This document shows, piece after piece, positions 44,205 to 53,882 of a DNA stretch of 64,000 nucleotides. Source of the DNA: Clostridia bacterium (GTDB lineage: Bacteria; Bacillota; Clostridia; TANB77; CAG-508). Both the position numbers and the translations under genes were made by a program. Positions within the stretch are counted from its first letter, which is position 1; every line of letters starts with the position of its first letter. The stretch lies in assembly GCA_017934475.1 (NCBI GenBank), contig JAGBJN010000004.1, positions 65,783-129,782 on the forward strand. The letters run 5' to 3'. The notes beneath the pieces are model-generated. The model saw only the letters and a list, made by a program, of their open reading frames with translations. It ran no database searches and was not told where the DNA came from.

Positions 44205-47200
44205 ATGAAAAGTAAACAAAAGAAATTATTAATTCGTAAATTGCTAATAATGATAGTTTTATTGTTTTTTCTATTTTCAGTATTTAAAGTAGGAAAATCA
44301 CTTGCAGCAATAGATTCATTCATTATTACTGATGCTGAAATAATGTCAAAGTCAGATACGACCGATATTTCTAATTTTAGTTTTGAAAAGTGTAAAATAA
44401 AGAAATCGGTAACATATTATCAGGTTGGAGACAGTATTACATACAAAGTTAAGATAAGAAATAATGATGAAAAAAATTATAAAATAAAATCTGTTAACGA
44501 TGATAATAAAAATGAGTATATTTCATATTTGTATGATAATTACGAAGGGGTAATGATAAATTCTAAGGATGAAACAAGTATTAAAATTACAGAAAGATAT
44601 GAAAATACAATAAACAATATTTCAGATTGCATTCAAAATTTTTCTGTTAACATTAAATTTACTTTAGAAGATGAAAATGGAAATATTGTAGAAAAAACAA
44701 TGCCAATAAATACATCATCAAATCCTGAAACTGGAGATAATATTACTTTATATATCTCTACATCAATTATATCATTTGTAGTATTGATAATACTATCAAA
44801 ATACAAAACTTTGAAATTAAAATCAAAAAATAGTTATACAATACCCAAATATAAAGCGAGACATTTAGGAAACCATGTAGGAAAAGGTTTTAAAATATTT
44901 GGTTTTTTCATAGCATGTATCATAGTATTACCAGCAATTTCGAAAGCGGTAGCTGATTTTGCAATGGTTTTAACCTTTGAAAACAATATAGTATTAAAAA
45001 ATAAATTAAGTTTTTCGTATATTATAGGAGATACAGAGATAACCGAAAATATAAATTACAACGAAAAAATAACAAATTTAGATAATCCAGAAAAAGAGGG
45101 CTATGAATTTAATGGTTGGAAAAAGGAAGATGGAACAGAATTTAATCCGGAAACCCCAATAACAAACGATACAAAAATATTAGCAGAATTTAAACCAATA
45201 ACATATACAATAGCTTATGAATTAAATGGTGGCCAGGTAGAAAATGAAAATCCAAAAACTTATACAATTGAAAGCGAGGATATCGCACTAAACAAACCAA
45301 TTAAGGATGGATATATATTTGCAGGTTGGACTGGAACAGAGTTAAATGAAAAAATAGAAAATGTAGTAATTGCAACAGGCTCAATTGGAGACAAAGAATA
45401 TACGGCAAATTGGAAACAAGAAAAATATACAATTACTTATAATTTAAATGGAGGAATAGCAACAGCAAATCCATCAACATACACAATAGAAAGTTCAAAT
45501 ATTCAAATTAATAATCCAACAAAAGAGGGATATATATTTACAGGATGGACAGGTTCTAATTTAACAGGAAAAACAGAAGAACTTACAATTACAGCAGGTT
45601 CAAAAGGAAACAAAGAATATACGGCAAATTGGACACCAACAAATTACACAATAACATATAGTGGATTAACAAATGAGGAGCAAACCTTATTAAATAATCC
45701 AACAACATACAATGTTGAAACAGAGAATTTTACAATTAATAATCCGGAAAATAGAAAAGATAGTGAAGGAGATACAACTGAAATATTTGTAGGTTGGAAA
45801 GAAAATACATCTGTGTCAACAAATATTATATTGCCTGGTACTAATATGGAAAATAAAATTTACGAGGCTGTATGGCAACAATCAGAGCCAAATACTTATA
45901 TAATAACATATAATCTAAATGGTGGAACTGTTTCAACAGAGAACGTAACATCATTTACCAAATTTACAGATACATTTACATTAAATAATCCAGTTAAAGA
46001 AGGATACATATTTGATGGATGGACAGAAAATAACGGAAATACACTGCAGACATCAGTACAAGTTGAAAAAGGAACAAGAGAAAACCTAAACTTTACAGCT
46101 AACTGGACTCCAATAACATATACAATATCATACAATTTATCAGGAGGAACAGCTACTGGGAATCCAGTTACATACACGGTTGAAGACAATGACATTTTAT
46201 TAAATCAACCTACAAAAGAGGGATATACATTTACAGGATGGACAGGAACTGGATTACAAGAAAAAACAAAAGAAGTAACTATTCAAAAAAGATCGACAGA
46301 AAATAAAGAATACACAGCTAATTATGACGCAAATACATACGAAGTAGTCTTCGATAAAAACACAGGATCTGGTTCAATGGCAAACCAAGAAATGACATAT
46401 GATATATCAGCAGAATTAAAGGCAAATGAATTTACAAAAACAGGATATACATTTAAAGAATGGAATACAAAAGATAATGGAACAGGAACAAGTTATACAG
46501 AAGGACAAGAAATTAAGAACCTAACTAAAAATGATAAGGTAACATTATATGCAATATGGGATATAAATAGTTTTGAAGTAAGATTTATGCATGACGGAAA
46601 TGAGTATGATAAACAAATTGTAAAATATAATGAGCAAGCAACAGAGCCAACAGCACCACAAGTAGAAAATGTTGAATTTTTAGGATGGTACTTAGGTAAT
46701 AGTGTATACGATTTTAGTAGTAAAGTGACTTCAAATATAGAATTAGTTACTAGATTTTACGAACATCCTACAGTAAATTTAAGTTTAAATAGTACATATA
46801 CTCAAGGAAGCAGTGTACCGTTAAATGCTTCTTATACAGTTGATACAAACTGCGGATTAAAGAGCCTAGTATATTACTATTACAAAAATGGAACACGAAC
46901 AACAATAACAAATTTAAGCAGTTTACCAATAGGAAATTACACAATATATGCAGAACTTACTGATAATAGGGAAAATACTGTTACAAGTAATGCTACTACA
47001 AGAATATTACAAACATTATATAGTGTAGCAAAAGTTGGTGATTATGTGCAATATAATCCAACTTCAACAAGTTATACTTCTACTATATATGATGGTAACT
47101 CAGGAACAATTAATCCGAGTGCTACTATAAGTTGGAGAGTACTATCAAAAAACTCTGATGGATCAATTGATATAATACCAGCAAATATTGCAGGAAAAAT

Positions 47201-47663
47201 ATACTACGGAAATAATGTTCAACATACATCTGGAGGTGCAAATGATGTTGATAATATAGTATATACTGAATATGAGAATAGTTTACAATTATTAGCAAAT
47301 TCATTTATTAACTCAACATTTGCATCAAGTGCGAGAGCAATTACAGAGAGTGATTTTACAACAATAAAAAATAATGGATTAACAATTTCTAATAACTATG
47401 CTATAAATAAAAAAAATAATACTAGCAATTCTTGGACTGGCAATGGAGAAGGAGGAGCAAACTGGGACTATTATATATATTATGCTAATGCAGGAGAGTT
47501 AAAGCAATTTAAAACTTGGTATAAGTATGCTGGAACAGGTGGACAATCTTCAACTGCATACAAGATGGAACTAGGAGTTAGGCCAATTGTTAGATTAAAA
47601 ACTAAAGTACTTGAAGGTGGTGGAAATGGATCTAGCGGAAGTCCATGGACTTTAACTCAATAA
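44205..47663 (+). CDS. InlB-B-repeat surface protein with internal NPETG/membrane module
   Basis: 1152 residues. Signal-like helix 10-35, an N-terminal ectodomain (36-172), then NPETG at 173-177, a hydrophobic helix (about 182-198) and a lysine-rich stretch: the layout of a sortase sorting signal, but in the middle of the protein. A second hydrophobic segment (about 232-250) follows. From about 265 to 860 come at least seven InlB-B-type (Flg_new) repeats with YTITYNLNGG at their start and EGYIFTGWTG in the middle. The C-terminal part (about 940-1152) has VGDYVQY, ISWRVLSKNSDGSIDIIP and GVRPIVRLK, like the DUF6273 domain. It has no C-terminal anchor, so the internal membrane segments would hold it. 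It is divergent from the 43210 gene and monocistronic. Confidence 0.85.
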   Translation: MKSKQKKLLIRKLLIMIVLLFFLFSVFKVGKSLAAIDSFIITDAEIMSKSDTTDISNFSFEKCKIKKSVTYYQVGDSITYKVKIRNNDEKNYKIKSVNDDNKNEYISYLYDNYEGVMINSKDETSIKITERYENTINNISDCIQNFSVNIKFTLEDENGNIVEKTMPINTSSNPETGDNITLYISTSIISFVVLIILSKYKTLKLKSKNSYTIPKYKARHLGNHVGKGFKIFGFFIACIIVLPAISKAVADFAMVLTFENNIVLKNKLSFSYIIGDTEITENINYNEKITNLDNPEKEGYEFNGWKKEDGTEFNPETPITNDTKILAEFKPITYTIAYELNGGQVENENPKTYTIESEDIALNKPIKDGYIFAGWTGTELNEKIENVVIATGSIGDKEYTANWKQEKYTITYNLNGGIATANPSTYTIESSNIQINNPTKEGYIFTGWTGSNLTGKTEELTITAGSKGNKEYTANWTPTNYTITYSGLTNEEQTLLNNPTTYNVETENFTINNPENRKDSEGDTTEIFVGWKENTSVSTNIILPGTNMENKIYEAVWQQSEPNTYIITYNLNGGTVSTENVTSFTKFTDTFTLNNPVKEGYIFDGWTENNGNTLQTSVQVEKGTRENLNFTANWTPITYTISYNLSGGTATGNPVTYTVEDNDILLNQPTKEGYTFTGWTGTGLQEKTKEVTIQKRSTENKEYTANYDANTYEVVFDKNTGSGSMANQEMTYDISAELKANEFTKTGYTFKEWNTKDNGTGTSYTEGQEIKNLTKNDKVTLYAIWDINSFEVRFMHDGNEYDKQIVKYNEQATEPTAPQVENVEFLGWYLGNSVYDFSSKVTSNIELVTRFYEHPTVNLSLNSTYTQGSSVPLNASYTVDTNCGLKSLVYYYYKNGTRTTITNLSSLPIGNYTIYAELTDNRENTVTSNATTRILQTLYSVAKVGDYVQYNPTSTSYTSTIYDGNSGTINPSATISWRVLSKNSDGSIDIIPANIAGKIYYGNNVQHTSGGANDVDNIVYTEYENSLQLLANSFINSTFASSARAITESDFTTIKNNGLTISNNYAINKKNNTSNSWTGNGEGGANWDYYIYYANAGELKQFKTWYKYAGTGGQSSTAYKMELGVRPIVRLKTKVLEGGGNGSSGSPWTLTQ

Positions 47664-47695
47664 CACAAAATTTGTATAATATTTATAAGAAAATA

Positions 47696-47726
47696 GGGTG
47701 AGTAATTATTTTTTACTCACCCTTTA
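47696..47726 (+). terminator. Terminator of the InlB-repeat gene
   Basis: Stem GGGTGAGTAA/TTACTCACCC followed by TTTAATATT; it may also serve ddl from the other side. Confidence 0.8.
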
Positions 47727-47795
47727 ATATTATTATTGTATATTATGTTTTTTTCTAGTTTATTCTTATTTAAATTCTTCCTAAACTGGTCTTTT

Positions 47796-48854
47796 TTATT
47801 CCATAGCAAGTTCTACTAATTCATCTAATAATTTATCATATTTTATTCCTTCTTCTTCAAAAAGTTTTGGATACATACTTATAGAAGTAAACCCAGGAAG
47901 TGTATTTATTTCATTAATTATCACCTTATTAGTTTCATTCTCTACAAAGAAATCCACTCTTGATAATCCTCTACCATCAACAGCTTTAAATGCTTTTATA
48001 GCATTTTTTCTTATTTCCTCATATAAATCTTTAGGTAGATCAGCATGTGTTACTGTAAAAGACTCACTATTTTCATATTTTGAATCATAACTGTAAAAAT
48101 CTCCAGCCGCTTTTATCTCTCCAACACTGCTTGCTTTTACTTCTTCATTTCCTAGAACTGCACATTCAACCTCTCTTCCATCTATTCCTTCTTCTATTAA
48201 AATCTTTCTATCAAATCCTCCTGCATATTTTATTGCTTCTTTTAATTCTTCTATATTATTAACTTTGTTTATTCCCACTGATGAACCTGAATTTGAAGGT
48301 TTAACAAACATTGGGTATTTTTGCTTACCTTCTATTATAGTTGCTATTTCATCTAAAGTACATCTTACTTCATTCATACATTTATCAACATATATGTATT
48401 TTCCTTTATTTTCTTTTAAATAAAAATATTTTGCTTGATTTAATCCTGCCTTTTCAAATATTATTTTTGCATATGCTTTATCCATTGATATGCTTGATGC
48501 TAATACTTTGCATCCAACATAAGGAACTTCTATTAATTCAAGCAATCCTTGAATTGTCCCATCCTCCCCATATAATCCATGTAATACTGGAAACACACAA
48601 TTCATTTTTTTTAAATATTCTATTGGATTTTCCAATACATCTATATCGCTAATTTTTTCCCCTATTTTTGGTATTTCTATTTCATTTATATTTTTTAAAT
48701 ATTTATACCACTTACCTTTTTCATCTATATATATAGGGTAAAGTTCGTATTTTTCCTTATTTATATTTTTAAGTACTGACATACCTGAAACAATTGAAAC
48801 ATCGTGTTCTGTTGATTTTCCTCCGAAAATGACAGCTAATTTTATTTTTTCCAT
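47796..48854 (-). CDS. ddl: D-alanine--D-alanine ligase
   Basis: 352 residues. Joins two D-Ala molecules with ATP for the peptidoglycan pentapeptide. Motifs: FGGKSTEHDVSIVSG at the N-terminus, GLYGEDGTIQG (about 92-102), the ATP-grasp VKPSNSGSSVGI (about 182-193) and NEINTLPGF (about 315-323). Its length and the GLYGEDGTIQG pattern are those of ordinary Ddl. It starts 15 bases after murF, so the two enzymes that make and attach the dipeptide are co-expressed. Confidence 0.96.
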   Translation of the reverse strand: MEKIKLAVIFGGKSTEHDVSIVSGMSVLKNINKEKYELYPIYIDEKGKWYKYLKNINEIEIPKIGEKISDIDVLENPIEYLKKMNCVFPVLHGLYGEDGTIQGLLELIEVPYVGCKVLASSISMDKAYAKIIFEKAGLNQAKYFYLKENKGKYIYVDKCMNEVRCTLDEIATIIEGKQKYPMFVKPSNSGSSVGINKVNNIEELKEAIKYAGGFDRKILIEEGIDGREVECAVLGNEEVKASSVGEIKAAGDFYSYDSKYENSESFTVTHADLPKDLYEEIRKNAIKAFKAVDGRGLSRVDFFVENETNKVIINEINTLPGFTSISMYPKLFEEEGIKYDKLLDELVELAME

Positions 48855-48869
48855 TTTTATAATCTCCTT

Positions 48870-50249
48870 TTAGTTAATTTTATTAATTATTTCATCAAAA
48901 TGCATTCCATTTGATGCTTTAAATAATATATAGTCATTTTCTTTCATGATATTACATAAATTTTTAGCCGCTTCTTCATTTGTATCACATTCTACTATTT
49001 TATCTATATTAAATCCTTGCTCTATTGCTTTTTGTTTTATATATTTTGCTTCTTTTCCAACTACAACTAAAATATCTATGTTATTTTTTACAACTTCTTC
49101 TCCTACTTTTTCATGTAATTCTTTGGAAAACTCTCCAAGTTCTAACATGTCACCTAATACTGCAATTTTTCTGTTATCTTTTATTTTTCCCAAATACTCA
49201 ATTGCAGCTTTCATTGAATCATAGTTAGCGTTATAACAATCATTTATAATCGTTATATTTCTACTAATTTTAGAAACATCCATTCTTTTCTTTGTTAATT
49301 CAAATGTTTCTATTCCTCTTTTTATATCATTCATAGGAATATTTAATATTTTTCCAACAGCAATTGAGCATAAACTGTTAAGTACAAAATGTCTTCCTCC
49401 TACAGGTACTTCAATCTTTTCGTTTAATCCTTTTAAAGTATATGTACTTCCATCTTCCTTATCAATAATATTTTCCGCCATGATATCACTTTTATTCTCT
49501 ATTCCAAAAGTAATTGTATTTTCTAATTTATTTTCAATGTACCATTTATTTAACATATCATTATCATTATTTATAATAAATCTACCATTATCTTGTAATC
49601 CTTCTAATATCTCTAATTTTGCTTTTAATATATTTTCTCTTGAACCTAAAATGCCGATATGTGCAGTTCCAACATTTGTTATTATCGCAATTGTAGGTTT
49701 AGCAATTTTAGTAAGTACACTTATTTCTCCTAAATGATTCATTCCCATTTCTACAACCATTGCTTCATGATCTTTTAAATTAAGTATTGTAAGTGGAACT
49801 CCCATATGGTTATTATAATTTCCTTCTGTTTTAAGTGTCTTGTATTTTTGTGCAACAACACTTGCAACCATATCTTTTGTGCTTGTTTTTCCAACACTAC
49901 CTGTTACTGCTATAACAGGTATATCATAAAAACTTCTTTTATATTCAGCTATTTGTTGTAATGCTTTTAATGTATCTTCTACCTTAACAATAAATTTATC
50001 ACTATACTTTTCTTTATCTTCTTCTGTTATTTCAATTTCCTGAATAATACATCCAATTGCCCCCTTTTCGAAGGCATCCTTGTAATACTCTCCTCCGTTT
50101 TTTCCTTCATTAATAATTCCAACATGGATATCTCCATTTTGAATTTTTCTTGTGTCTATGCAAAAACTCTCACAGACAGTTTCTTTTTTTCCTACTTCTA
50201 ATTTTCCATTTGTTACTTTAACAATATCTTCTACAGTTAAATTTTTCAT
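48870..50249 (-). CDS. murF: UDP-MurNAc-tripeptide--D-Ala-D-Ala ligase
   Basis: 459 residues, full-length Mur ligase. N-terminal substrate domain (1-105), ATP loop GSVGKTS (117-123), NYNNHMGVP (about 142-150) for the UDP substrate and ATP, and a C-terminal Rossmann domain with GDMLELGEFS. It adds D-Ala-D-Ala to UDP-MurNAc-tripeptide in the cytosol. It is first in a murF-ddl unit. The ribosome-binding site GGAGGATAATAGTA precedes the ATG. Confidence 0.96.
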   Translation of the reverse strand: MKNLTVEDIVKVTNGKLEVGKKETVCESFCIDTRKIQNGDIHVGIINEGKNGGEYYKDAFEKGAIGCIIQEIEITEEDKEKYSDKFIVKVEDTLKALQQIAEYKRSFYDIPVIAVTGSVGKTSTKDMVASVVAQKYKTLKTEGNYNNHMGVPLTILNLKDHEAMVVEMGMNHLGEISVLTKIAKPTIAIITNVGTAHIGILGSRENILKAKLEILEGLQDNGRFIINNDNDMLNKWYIENKLENTITFGIENKSDIMAENIIDKEDGSTYTLKGLNEKIEVPVGGRHFVLNSLCSIAVGKILNIPMNDIKRGIETFELTKKRMDVSKISRNITIINDCYNANYDSMKAAIEYLGKIKDNRKIAVLGDMLELGEFSKELHEKVGEEVVKNNIDILVVVGKEAKYIKQKAIEQGFNIDKIVECDTNEEAAKNLCNIMKENDYILFKASNGMHFDEIINKIN

Positions 50250-50341
50250 TACTATTATCCTCCAATTTTTATGAGAAAATTAAATATAATTATATTTAAC
50301 TTTCAATATTATATGTCCTTTTTTTTATTTTTGCAACTTAG

Positions 50342-50370
50342 AAAAATAGCACATTTAAAATGTGCTATTT
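50342..50370 (-). terminator. Terminator of the SASP gene
   Basis: Stem AAAATAGCACATTT/AATGTGCTATTTT with a 2-base loop, directly after the stop at 50376. Confidence 0.85.
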
Positions 50371-50375
50371 TCAAA

Positions 50376-50546
50376 CTACTCTACACTTCTGTTTGCAATT
50401 TCTATTGCTTTTGATACTATATTTCCGCAATTTTTTGATGATACATTTTGCCATCCTCCGTCTTTTTTTACCTGTTCAAATACTCCTAATTCTTTTGCTA
50501 TTTCTTCTTTTAAATTTTCAGACATTACACTTTTATTTCTTCCCAT
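50376..50546 (-). CDS. Small acid-soluble spore protein, alpha/beta-type
   Basis: 56 residues from the ATG at 50546 (MGRNKSVMSENLKEEIAKEL). The C-terminal half (VKKDGGWQNVSSKNCGNIVSKAIEIA) has the DNA-binding helix pattern of clostridial alpha/beta SASPs, which coat spore DNA and protect it. GGAGG lies 11 bases before this ATG; the upstream ATG at 50600 would add 18 residues unlike any SASP and place that site inside the gene. Monocistronic, as expected for a forespore (sigma-G) gene. Confidence 0.88.
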   Translation of the reverse strand: MGRNKSVMSENLKEEIAKELGVFEQVKKDGGWQNVSSKNCGNIVSKAIEIANRSVE

Positions 50547-50669
50547 AATATAATACCTCCAGATTTGTATTAGTTTATGAAAATAAATATTCATTTTCAT
50601 ATTTTTATTATTTCTAAATTTACTTTTGATATTCTGCCAATGTGTGGCAAATTTTGTACCAAATTAAAG

Positions 50670-52067
50670 CTACATCGTTAAAGTTCCATCAGGTGTATTT
50701 TTTATTACCAAAATATCCTCTTCTTTTCCTGTTTCTGCATTTATATATACAAGAAAATCTATTCCCTCAACATTTCCTTTAAATTCATAACAAAAAATTT
50801 CTGTTTTAAATTCTGTTGGTATTATAGCTAGCCCTTCACTTTGTATATTAAGATTTTTATTTAGATTTAACTTTGCTTGTTCAATTGTTATTTTAGGTTC
50901 CTCAATTGTTCTTTCACTATGTGAATTCAAGTATCCTGTTGATTCAAGTCCTAATACTTCTCCATCATCTAATGCAATTTTTAATTTTATTAAATCAGGA
51001 TAAACAACTACATTTCCATATTGGATTTGCTGATTATATGCATAATTTATAGTCAAAATTCCATTTTGTTTCATATAATATGTTTCTTTCATATTTTCAA
51101 ACCCGTGATTTTTTAAAAAATTCTTTCCTATTTCAACTGCCATTTGTTCATCTAAATCTTCCATTTCAACATTTCTATTGTAATTCATAAATAAAACATG
51201 ACCGCCTTTTTTAGTTATAGCCAATGCTATTTTTTTATCATTATTTGTTTCTATATTGAAATAATAACACTGTATATCACTATTTTCACTCATTTCACTT
51301 GAATCTATTTTCTTTATTCCTCTATCACCTATAAACTCTTCTACAATCTTTCTAGCCCTTTCTTCATCGATATCTTCTCCTGTTAAACCTTTTTTCTCTA
51401 TAGTTGTTATATGTTCCGAAAAAGCACCATCATATATTAATCCAGAATATTCATGAAAATTTTCCTCTAAATTACTAAAACTATCTTGAGAAATGTTACT
51501 AACTTGACTAACAAACACACTTGAACCTTTACTAGTTAATTCTCCCCACTTGATTTTTCCTTCGTTAATTTCTGAAGATAACTGATTTAACGTGTTTCCA
51601 AGCTCTACGCTAAATGTGTGTAACTGTTTTAAATTATTAAAATCTTCTTCTGTTAAACTTTCATTATTTATATTTTTTCTTGATAGTGTAAAACTATAAT
51701 CACTAACTTGATTTAAAAATTTTGATGTATTTGCAAGTTCATTTGCTCCTATTGGTAGTCTTGCCAAATATGCTTGTGCTAAATTGGCTTCTCTCCAGAC
51801 CTGTGTTAATGTTTCTGCACCATGTTCAGGTGAACTGGATATCAAAGATTTTGCTAAATACGTTTCTACATTTTCAACATAACTTACTAGTTCATAAAAA
51901 GCCATATTATAATCATTTTCCGTCATTTGTCTAAAACTTCTTTCTCTTTTGTATGTGTACAATCCAAGTACGGCAATAATTGTAATCAATGTAACCACAA
52001 TTGATAACATATGTCTATCTTGCAATCTGACCTTCCAGTCATATATTTTATCTCTTAAACTTTTCAT
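50670..52067 (-). CDS. ypeB: Germination protein YpeB
   Basis: 465 residues. N-terminal membrane helix (about 20-42), then a helical region (45-200) rich in Asn and Leu with YVENVETYLAKSLISSSPE and WREANLAQAYLARLP, the YpeB signature, and PepSY-like repeats in the C-terminal half (about 230-460). YpeB supports the localisation and control of the cortex-lytic enzyme SleB in spores. SleB is usually the next gene; here it is missing. The start at 52067 is backed by GGAGG 5-9 bases upstream; the earlier ATG at 52085 would place that site inside the gene. Confidence 0.92.
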   Translation of the reverse strand: MKSLRDKIYDWKVRLQDRHMLSIVVTLITIIAVLGLYTYKRERSFRQMTENDYNMAFYELVSYVENVETYLAKSLISSSPEHGAETLTQVWREANLAQAYLARLPIGANELANTSKFLNQVSDYSFTLSRKNINNESLTEEDFNNLKQLHTFSVELGNTLNQLSSEINEGKIKWGELTSKGSSVFVSQVSNISQDSFSNLEENFHEYSGLIYDGAFSEHITTIEKKGLTGEDIDEERARKIVEEFIGDRGIKKIDSSEMSENSDIQCYYFNIETNNDKKIALAITKKGGHVLFMNYNRNVEMEDLDEQMAVEIGKNFLKNHGFENMKETYYMKQNGILTINYAYNQQIQYGNVVVYPDLIKLKIALDDGEVLGLESTGYLNSHSERTIEEPKITIEQAKLNLNKNLNIQSEGLAIIPTEFKTEIFCYEFKGNVEGIDFLVYINAETGKEEDILVIKNTPDGTLTM

Positions 52068-52202
52068 AATTTCCTCCAACATCACTAAATTTTAACACTT
52101 TTCTTTTTGAATATTTTGTGTATTTTTTTTATTTTTATACTTTTCTCTATCTTTTTTATTAAATTTGTGATATTATTAAAAAAATTTAAATGGAGTGTTA
52201 TT

Positions 52203-53348
52203 ATGAAAAAAGTTTTAATTTTTTATGCCTCATATGGAGGAGGACACCTTTCAGCAGCTAAATCAATTAAACAATATATTGATGAAAACTATGAAGATGT
52301 TCAAACAACAATGATTGACTGTATAAAATATATTAACAAAGCCCTTGACAGTGTCACAACTGCAGCATATAGAGAAATGGCAAAGAAAGCACCATGGGCA
52401 TGGGAAAAAGTTTATTATAAATCAAAAGATGGCCTTGTCTCAAAAGTAAGCACAACATCAAATAAAATAATGGCTGTTAAAATGGCTAAACTATTTAGAG
52501 AATATAAACCAGATATGGTTATTTCTACTCACCCTTTTAGTAGTCAAATTACATCATATTTAAAACAAAAAGGTAAAACAAATTGCACACTTGCAACTGT
52601 TCTTACAGATTTCGTACCACATGAACAATGGACAGTTGGACACAAGTTTAATGATTTGTTTTTTGTTTCAAACAACAGTTTAAAAGATGCACTAGTTAAA
52701 AGCGGAGTCGAAAGCAAAAAAATACATGTTACAGGTATCCCTGTTTCCAAAAGATTTTTACAAAAATATGATAAAAGCGAAATCTTCAATAATTTTGGAT
52801 TAATCCCTGATAAAAAAACAGTTTTATTTTTCGGCGGTGGAGAATATGGTCTTGGTAAAGATAAAACAATTGCAATCTTAAATACTTTAGCTGATTTTGA
52901 AGATATTCAAGTTGTAGCAATTGCAGGAAAAAATGAGAAATTAAAAGTCGCATTTGAAGAAATAGTTGCTGAAAGAAAAAAAGAAGAAACAATAAAAGTA
53001 TTACCTTTCACCGATAAAGTTCCTGAGCTTATGAATATTGCTGATTTGGTTATTACAAAACCAGGTGGACTTACAGTCAGTGAATCACTGGTTTCTTCAT
53101 TACCTCTTATTCTTATTAATCCAATTCCAGGGCAAGAAGAAGAAAACGCTGAATTTTTAGAAAATGCTGGTGCAGCTATTTGGATCAGAAAAATATCTGA
53201 CCCAAAAGATGTAATAAATTCAGTACTTTCAAATGACAAAAAACTAAACTACATGAAAGAGAATTCAGTTAAACTAGCAAAACCAAATTCAACAAAAAAC
53301 ATTTGTGAAATATGTTTTAATAGGAAGGAGAATATAAATGACAAGTAA
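52203..53348 (+). CDS. Processive diacylglycerol beta-glucosyltransferase-like (MGDG synthase family)
   Basis: 381 residues from the ATG at 52203. MGDG-synthase-type N-terminal domain beginning KKVLIFYASYGGGHLSAAKS, then a GT28-type nucleotide-sugar domain with VLFFGGGEYGLGK and TKPGGLTVSESLVSSLPLILINPIPGQEEENAEFL near the C-terminus. Similar enzymes (UgtP) make mono- and diglucosyl diacylglycerol for membrane glycolipids and lipoteichoic acid anchors. The start is supported by GGAGTG 9 bases upstream; the in-frame ATG at 52107 has a hydrophobic extension with no ribosome-binding site. It overlaps yhbY by 11 bases. Confidence 0.88.
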   Translation: MKKVLIFYASYGGGHLSAAKSIKQYIDENYEDVQTTMIDCIKYINKALDSVTTAAYREMAKKAPWAWEKVYYKSKDGLVSKVSTTSNKIMAVKMAKLFREYKPDMVISTHPFSSQITSYLKQKGKTNCTLATVLTDFVPHEQWTVGHKFNDLFFVSNNSLKDALVKSGVESKKIHVTGIPVSKRFLQKYDKSEIFNNFGLIPDKKTVLFFGGGEYGLGKDKTIAILNTLADFEDIQVVAIAGKNEKLKVAFEEIVAERKKEETIKVLPFTDKVPELMNIADLVITKPGGLTVSESLVSSLPLILINPIPGQEEENAEFLENAGAAIWIRKISDPKDVINSVLSNDKKLNYMKENSVKLAKPNSTKNICEICFNRKENINDK

Positions 53349-53628
53349 AGAGCGTGCATATTTAAGAGGACTTGCTAATAATATAGATGCTATTTTCCAA
53401 ATAGGTAAAGGCGGAATTTCTGATAATCAAGCAAAACAGATTTCTGATGCATTAGAGGCAAGAGAATTAATTAAAATTTCTGTTTTAGAAACAGCACCAG
53501 ATTCTGCTAAAGATTTAGGAAACGAAATAGCAGAAAAGACAAACTCTACCTTAGTACAAGTAGTAGGAAATAAAATTACATTATTTAGAGCAAGAAAAAA
53601 GGATTCAAAAATTATTTTTCCTAAATAA
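53338..53628 (+). CDS. yhbY: CRM-domain RNA-binding protein YhbY
   Basis: 96 residues, a single CRM domain. KERAYLRGLANNIDAIFQIGKGGISDNQ covers the first strand-helix with the GKGGI loop, and LVQVVGNKITLFR is the C-terminal strand. YhbY binds pre-50S ribosomal particles. The start lies inside the end of the glycosyltransferase gene, with AGGAAGGAG upstream, so the two are translated from one transcript. Confidence 0.94.
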   Translation: MTSKERAYLRGLANNIDAIFQIGKGGISDNQAKQISDALEARELIKISVLETAPDSAKDLGNEIAEKTNSTLVQVVGNKITLFRARKKDSKIIFPK

Positions 53629-53636
53629 AATCAAAT

Positions 53637-53678
53637 AAAAGTATAGGCATTCAAATACTGTCTATACTTTTATTTTTA
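53637..53678 (+). terminator. Terminator of the glucosyltransferase-yhbY unit
   Basis: Stem AAAAGTATAG.../...CTATACTTTT followed by TATTTTTATT, just past the yhbY stop. Confidence 0.8.
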
Positions 53679-53717
53679 TTATCCAAAAAAATCTTAACAT
53701 AAAGTATTTGAAAAATC

Positions 53718-53746
53718 TTGACAAATAAAAAAAAAGGTGTTATTAT
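53718..53746 (+). promoter_or_regulatory. Promoter of tRNA-Arg
   Basis: TTGACA (53718-53723), 17-base spacer, TATTAT (53741-53746); a perfect TATAAT also begins at 53744 with a 20-base spacer. It ends 20 bases before the tRNA. Confidence 0.75.
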
Positions 53747-53766
53747 AATAAAGCAGTTGAATATTT

Positions 53767-53843
53767 GGTTCAGTAGCTCAGCTGGATAGAGCAACGGATT
53801 TCTAATCCGTGGGTCGGGGGTTCGAATCCCTCCTGGATCACCA
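53767..53843 (+). tRNA. tRNA-Arg (anticodon TCT)
   Basis: Complete cloverleaf: acceptor GGTTCAG/CTGGATC with two wobble pairs, D-arm GCTCAGCTGGATAGAGC, anticodon arm CGGATTTCTAATCCG, T-arm GGGGGTTCGAATCCCTCC and encoded CCA. It has its own promoter and terminator. Confidence 0.95.
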
Positions 53844-53880
53844 AAACAGCCTTATACAAACTTTGTATAAGGCTGTTTTT
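53844..53880. terminator. Terminator of tRNA-Arg, probably shared with the XRE gene
   Basis: Perfect 16-base-pair stem AACAGCCTTATACAAA/TTTGTATAAGGCTGTT with a 1-2 base turn and flanking A and T runs. It starts at the tRNA 3' end and ends two bases before the convergent stop codon at 53883. Confidence 0.9.
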
Positions 53881-53882
53881 AT

